10,151 bases of DNA from Desulfobacteraceae bacterium (GTDB lineage: Bacteria; Desulfobacterota; DSM-4660; Desulfatiglandales; Desulfatiglandaceae), in assembly GCA_013203065.1 (NCBI GenBank), contig JABMQV010000646.1:1-10151 (forward strand). The letters are read 5' to 3'. Positions 8,447 to 10,151 of the stretch are shown piece after piece. The position numbers and the translations under genes are program-made. Position 1 is the stretch's first letter. Each line of letters starts with the position of its first letter. Below the pieces are notes generated by a model. That model was given only the letters and a program-made list of their open reading frames with translations, made no database searches and was not told the origin of the DNA.

Positions 8447-8995
8447 ATGATGAAAGTGGGTAGTGCAGTGAAAAGATATATCATCCTTTTTGTGGTGGCA
8501 AAGGATAGACCGGGAATCGTTGATGATGTCTCCACCTTTCTTTTTGAGCGAGACGCTAACATCGAAGACAGCAGGATGGCAACGATGGGTGGTCGCTTCT
8601 CTATGATGATTCTCTTATCGTCCCAGTCAGCGCAGCTGGAAACGATCATAAGAGACCTGGATGATTTACGGAGATTGGGATTCGAAATCTCTGTTCATGA
8701 AGCGGAAGATCCAACAGCCATCCCACGGCACGAAGCAGAATTGCCTTTGAAAATCGAGGTCATGTCAATGGATCATCCGGGAATCGTCCAGAAGGTGGTG
8801 CATGTCCTACACCAGAACAATGTCAATATCCAATCATTGAACACCCGGGTGACCCAAGCCCCTCTCTCAGGGGCGCCTCTCTTTGATCTGACCTTAGAGG
8901 CAGGAGTACCGGCAGAAGAATCTATCGTAAAAGTGAAAGAGAAACTTACAGAGCTCGCTGCAGAGATGGACCTGGATTTGAGCTTCAAAAAATAA
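8447..8995 (+). CDS. Double ACT-domain protein, GcvR-like putative amino-acid sensor
   Basis: A 182-residue soluble protein made of two ACT domains: residues about 10-85 with DRPGIV (20-25) and about 100-180 with DHPGIV (109-114). No DNA-binding, kinase or enzymatic domain is visible. Known: this architecture is that of E. coli GcvR (about 190 residues), which binds GcvA and responds to glycine; ACT domains bind amino acids at the Gly-rich turn. Here it is inferred to sense glycine or serine and tune the pathway, by protein contact with an unknown partner; no GcvA-type regulator lies in the window. The start is uncertain: two successive ATGs (8447, 8450) have only a weak ribosome site, and a GTG at 8468 is just before the domain. 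It is 12 bp after lipA, so is probably part of the operon. Confidence 0.85.
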   Translation: MMKVGSAVKRYIILFVVAKDRPGIVDDVSTFLFERDANIEDSRMATMGGRFSMMILLSSQSAQLETIIRDLDDLRRLGFEISVHEAEDPTAIPRHEAELPLKIEVMSMDHPGIVQKVVHVLHQNNVNIQSLNTRVTQAPLSGAPLFDLTLEAGVPAEESIVKVKEKLTELAAEMDLDLSFKK

Positions 8996-9013
8996 ATTTG
9001 TGCGACTTTGTCT

Positions 9014-9017
9014 GGAG
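9014..9017 (+). promoter_or_regulatory. Ribosome binding site fixing the activase start
   Basis: GGAG lies six bases before ATG 9024. This favours that start over the upstream in-frame GTG at 9000, which lacks a site and would add eight residues before the conserved GVDIG motif. Confidence 0.7.
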
Positions 9018-9023
9018 ACAAGA

Positions 9024-9794
9024 ATGATCGCGGCGGGTGTTGACATTGGCTATCAGAGCGTTAATGGAGTCATCCTCGAGGACGACAGGATCATTAGCCA
9101 TGCCACCATGATTGTCGCAGGTGAGGTGGAAGCTGCAGCAAGGGTTGCGTTTGATACGATTCTTGATCAGGCAGGAATGAGAGAAGATAGTATCGAACGT
9201 ATTTTTGCCACTGGCGTCGGCCGAGAGAAGGTCACCTTTGCCGATGGACATCGCACTGAGATGTTGAGCCACGTACGAGGATCCCACCGACTTTTCCCAG
9301 GTGCCAAAACCGTCATCGACGTCGGGGCCGAAGGGAGTCGAATACTCAGGTGTGACTCGGAAGGAAATCTGACAAACTTCATAATGAATGACAAATGTGC
9401 ATCCGGTGCGGGTGTCTTTCTGGAGACCGTGGCCGAGATGATGCAAATTCCCCTATCAGAGATGGGTCCGCTCTCCCTTGGTTCCTCGAAAAGCCTCGTA
9501 TTGACGACCACCTGTGCTGTGTTCGCAGAGTCTGAAATTGTGGCTGAAGTCCATCGGGGATCCTCCAAGGAGGATATTCTCTGGGGGGTGCATGAATCGA
9601 TCGCTGCCAAGATCGCATCTGTCAGCAAGCGCGTCGGTATAGAGCCAGAGCTCGTTTTTACTGGAGGGGTTGCTTTAAACATCGGGGTTGTCGATGCCCT
9701 TGAGAAGCAGCTTGGCCTTACTATTCAGGTACCGGAGAACCCGGAAATTGTTGGCGCACTCGGCGCTGCTATCCTGGCAAAAACTTCAACTTAA
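9024..9794 (+). CDS. CoA-dehydratase / benzoyl-CoA reductase type ATP-dependent activase (BadF/BadG/BcrA/BcrD family)
   Basis: A 256-residue ASKHA-fold protein. Family members are homodimers holding one bridging [4Fe-4S] cluster and use ATP hydrolysis to inject low-potential electrons into a partner enzyme (2-hydroxyacyl-CoA dehydratases, class I benzoyl-CoA reductase). Seen: phosphate motif GVDIGYQSVNGVIL (5-18), ATGVGRE (62-68), second motif DVGAEGSRIL (99-108), cluster cysteines in NDKCASGAG (Cys125) and TTCAVFAESE (Cys164), VFTGGVALN (211-219) and VGALGAAIL (243-251). Odd: the usual GS(T)xxxK and DIGGQD signatures are changed (GYQSVN; GAEG). The GA in place of GG recalls BcrD/BzdQ-type subunits, from memory of that family. 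No partner dehydratase or reductase subunit is seen in this window. It lies 28 bp after the ACT gene, apparently in the operon. The partner is unknown; a reductase elsewhere in the genome or further downstream is possible. Confidence 0.88.
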   Translation: MIAAGVDIGYQSVNGVILEDDRIISHATMIVAGEVEAAARVAFDTILDQAGMREDSIERIFATGVGREKVTFADGHRTEMLSHVRGSHRLFPGAKTVIDVGAEGSRILRCDSEGNLTNFIMNDKCASGAGVFLETVAEMMQIPLSEMGPLSLGSSKSLVLTTTCAVFAESEIVAEVHRGSSKEDILWGVHESIAAKIASVSKRVGIEPELVFTGGVALNIGVVDALEKQLGLTIQVPENPEIVGALGAAILAKTST

Positions 9795-9805
9795 AAACAA
9801 ATTAT

Positions 9806-9845
9806 TATCAGACAGGATTAACAGGATCAACGTGATATTTTTTTT
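9806..9845 (+). terminator. Weak candidate terminator after the activase gene
   Basis: TATCA (9806-9810) can pair with TGATA (9833-9837), followed directly by eight Ts (9838-9845). The stem is only five A/T-rich pairs around a 22-base loop, so it would be inefficient unless helped by Rho or by the palindrome that follows. Confidence 0.22.
9812..9829 (+). repeat. Tandem 9-bp repeat ACAGGATTA / ACAGGATCA
   Basis: Two adjacent nine-base units differ at one position (9812-9820 and 9821-9829). From memory, similar ACAGGATTA-like runs occur between genes in several proteobacterial genomes, so this may be a fragment of a dispersed repeat. Two units are too few to call an array. Confidence 0.4.
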
Positions 9846-9869
9846 ATGTATGCCCGCCTAGGCATACAT
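9846..9869. repeat. Perfect 9-bp palindrome with 6-base loop
   Basis: ATGTATGCC (9846-9854) and GGCATACAT (9861-9869) are perfect complements around cgccta. T8 comes before rather than after it on the plus strand, and on the minus strand the following bases are As, so it does not fit an intrinsic terminator in either direction. It could be part of a mobile miniature repeat or an mRNA 3' end stabiliser. Confidence 0.6.
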
Positions 9870-9887
9870 GTGGTACCTTCTATGCTC

Positions 9888-9936
9888 GTCATTCCCACCC
9901 CGCATCGAGTGCGGGATAAACTCCGGCGGGAATCCA
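9888..9936. repeat. Nested inverted repeat of the GTCATTCCC...GGGAATCCAG type
   Basis: Outer arms ATTCCC (9891-9896) and GGGAAT (9928-9933) enclose a perfect inner hairpin CCCGCA (9899-9904), loop tcgag, TGCGGG (9910-9915). The flanks GTC and CCAG match a widespread class of dispersed intergenic repeat with ATTCCCgc...gcGGGAAT cores. Such elements are usually present in many copies per genome; copy number cannot be seen in this window. Confidence 0.6.
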
Positions 9937-10004
9937 GGCATAATAGCTATGTCATTCTATTAAAGACATAAGATAAAGCTCCCTTCTGTTGAAAACGGAT
10001 TAGA

Positions 10005-10034
10005 TTTTTTCAATTTCCTCTGGAAATTGGGAAT
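10005..10034. repeat. AT-rich hairpin
   Basis: CAATTTCC (10011-10018), loop tct, GGAAATTG (10022-10029) is a perfect eight-pair stem that can be extended outward by two T-G and two T-A pairs. There is no T-run after it on either strand. The role is unknown. Confidence 0.45.
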
Positions 10035-10151
10035 AAAATCATGTCCATCCTGCCCGCCCTGGTGTGACTCGTTCATATATACTGCTCTAGCTTAGGCATC
10101 ATTCCAAACCTGGCTTTTTGAGTATAGTGGATGGGTGACCGGTCTGGGCCA

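Larger units (their letters stand above)
9795..10151. other. Intergenic region with palindromic repeats, no recognised gene
   Basis: This 357-bp stretch contains no convincing coding frame on either strand. It holds a 9-bp tandem repeat, a T8 tract, a perfect 9-bp palindrome, a nested ATTCCC/GGGAAT repeat and an AT-rich hairpin (all listed separately). Bases from about 10030 to the end show nothing I can name; short minus-strand frames are open to the right edge but too short to judge. Confidence 0.6.

Noticed and set aside
9000..9023. GTG start adding eight residues to the activase
   Set aside because: It is only four bases after the previous stop with no ribosome site; GGAG at 9014-9017 points to ATG 9024.
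9812..9829. Two-unit repeat as the start of a CRISPR array
   Set aside because: The units are nine bases, directly adjacent with no spacers, and no cas gene is present.
9846..9869. Perfect palindrome as an intrinsic terminator
   Set aside because: The T-run is on the wrong side for the plus strand, and on the minus strand the hairpin is followed by As.
10060..10151. Minus-strand frames open to the right edge, possible end of a next gene
   Set aside because: More than one frame is open, all are under about 30 codons and none resembles a known protein terminus; no call is justified.

Overview
The window is a glycine-cleavage and lipoylation locus, probably from an anaerobic, moderately GC-rich bacterium. 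A Desulfobacterota-like (former Deltaproteobacteria) sulfate reducer or syntroph is my best guess. The clues are the two-subunit P-protein (GcvPA and GcvPB as separate genes), a fused GcvT-GlyA polypeptide, an oxygen-sensitive [4Fe-4S] CoA-dehydratase/benzoyl-CoA-reductase type activase, and a 3' intergenic region full of small palindromic repeats. The taxonomic call is inference; there is no rRNA or other marker gene in the window.

Layout. Minus strand, reading leftwards from about 3330: a strong sigma70-like promoter (3337-3365), a structured leader with a long hairpin and a T-run (3256-3319), then an 883-codon gene fusing aminomethyltransferase (T-protein) to a divergent serine hydroxymethyltransferase (585-3236). 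After a 62-bp gap comes the start of a nitronate monooxygenase/FabK-like flavoprotein gene that runs off the left edge (1-522). Plus strand, reading rightwards from about 3490: gcvH, gcvPA, gcvPB, lipB, lipA, a double-ACT-domain (GcvR-like) gene and a BadF/BcrD/HgdC-type activase (3551-9794). Genes are abutting, overlapping or separated by at most 33 bp, so they look like one operon. The last 357 bp (9795-10151) hold no recognisable gene but several inverted repeats.

How it works together. GcvPA/GcvPB decarboxylate glycine and load aminomethyl onto lipoyl-GcvH. The T domain of the fusion transfers the C1 unit to tetrahydrofolate and releases ammonia. The attached SHMT domain can combine 5,10-methylene-THF with a second glycine to give serine (or run the reverse). 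LipB and LipA build the lipoyl group on GcvH in place, so the locus carries the machinery to make its own holo-H-protein. The missing part is the L-protein (dihydrolipoamide dehydrogenase), which is not in this window. The ACT-ACT protein may be a glycine/serine sensor. The activase has no visible partner here.

The items most worth a second look are the GcvT-GlyA fusion with its divergent SHMT half, the attenuator-like leader before it, and the orphan activase with altered nucleotide-binding motifs. None of these is proven to be a new system from sequence reading alone.
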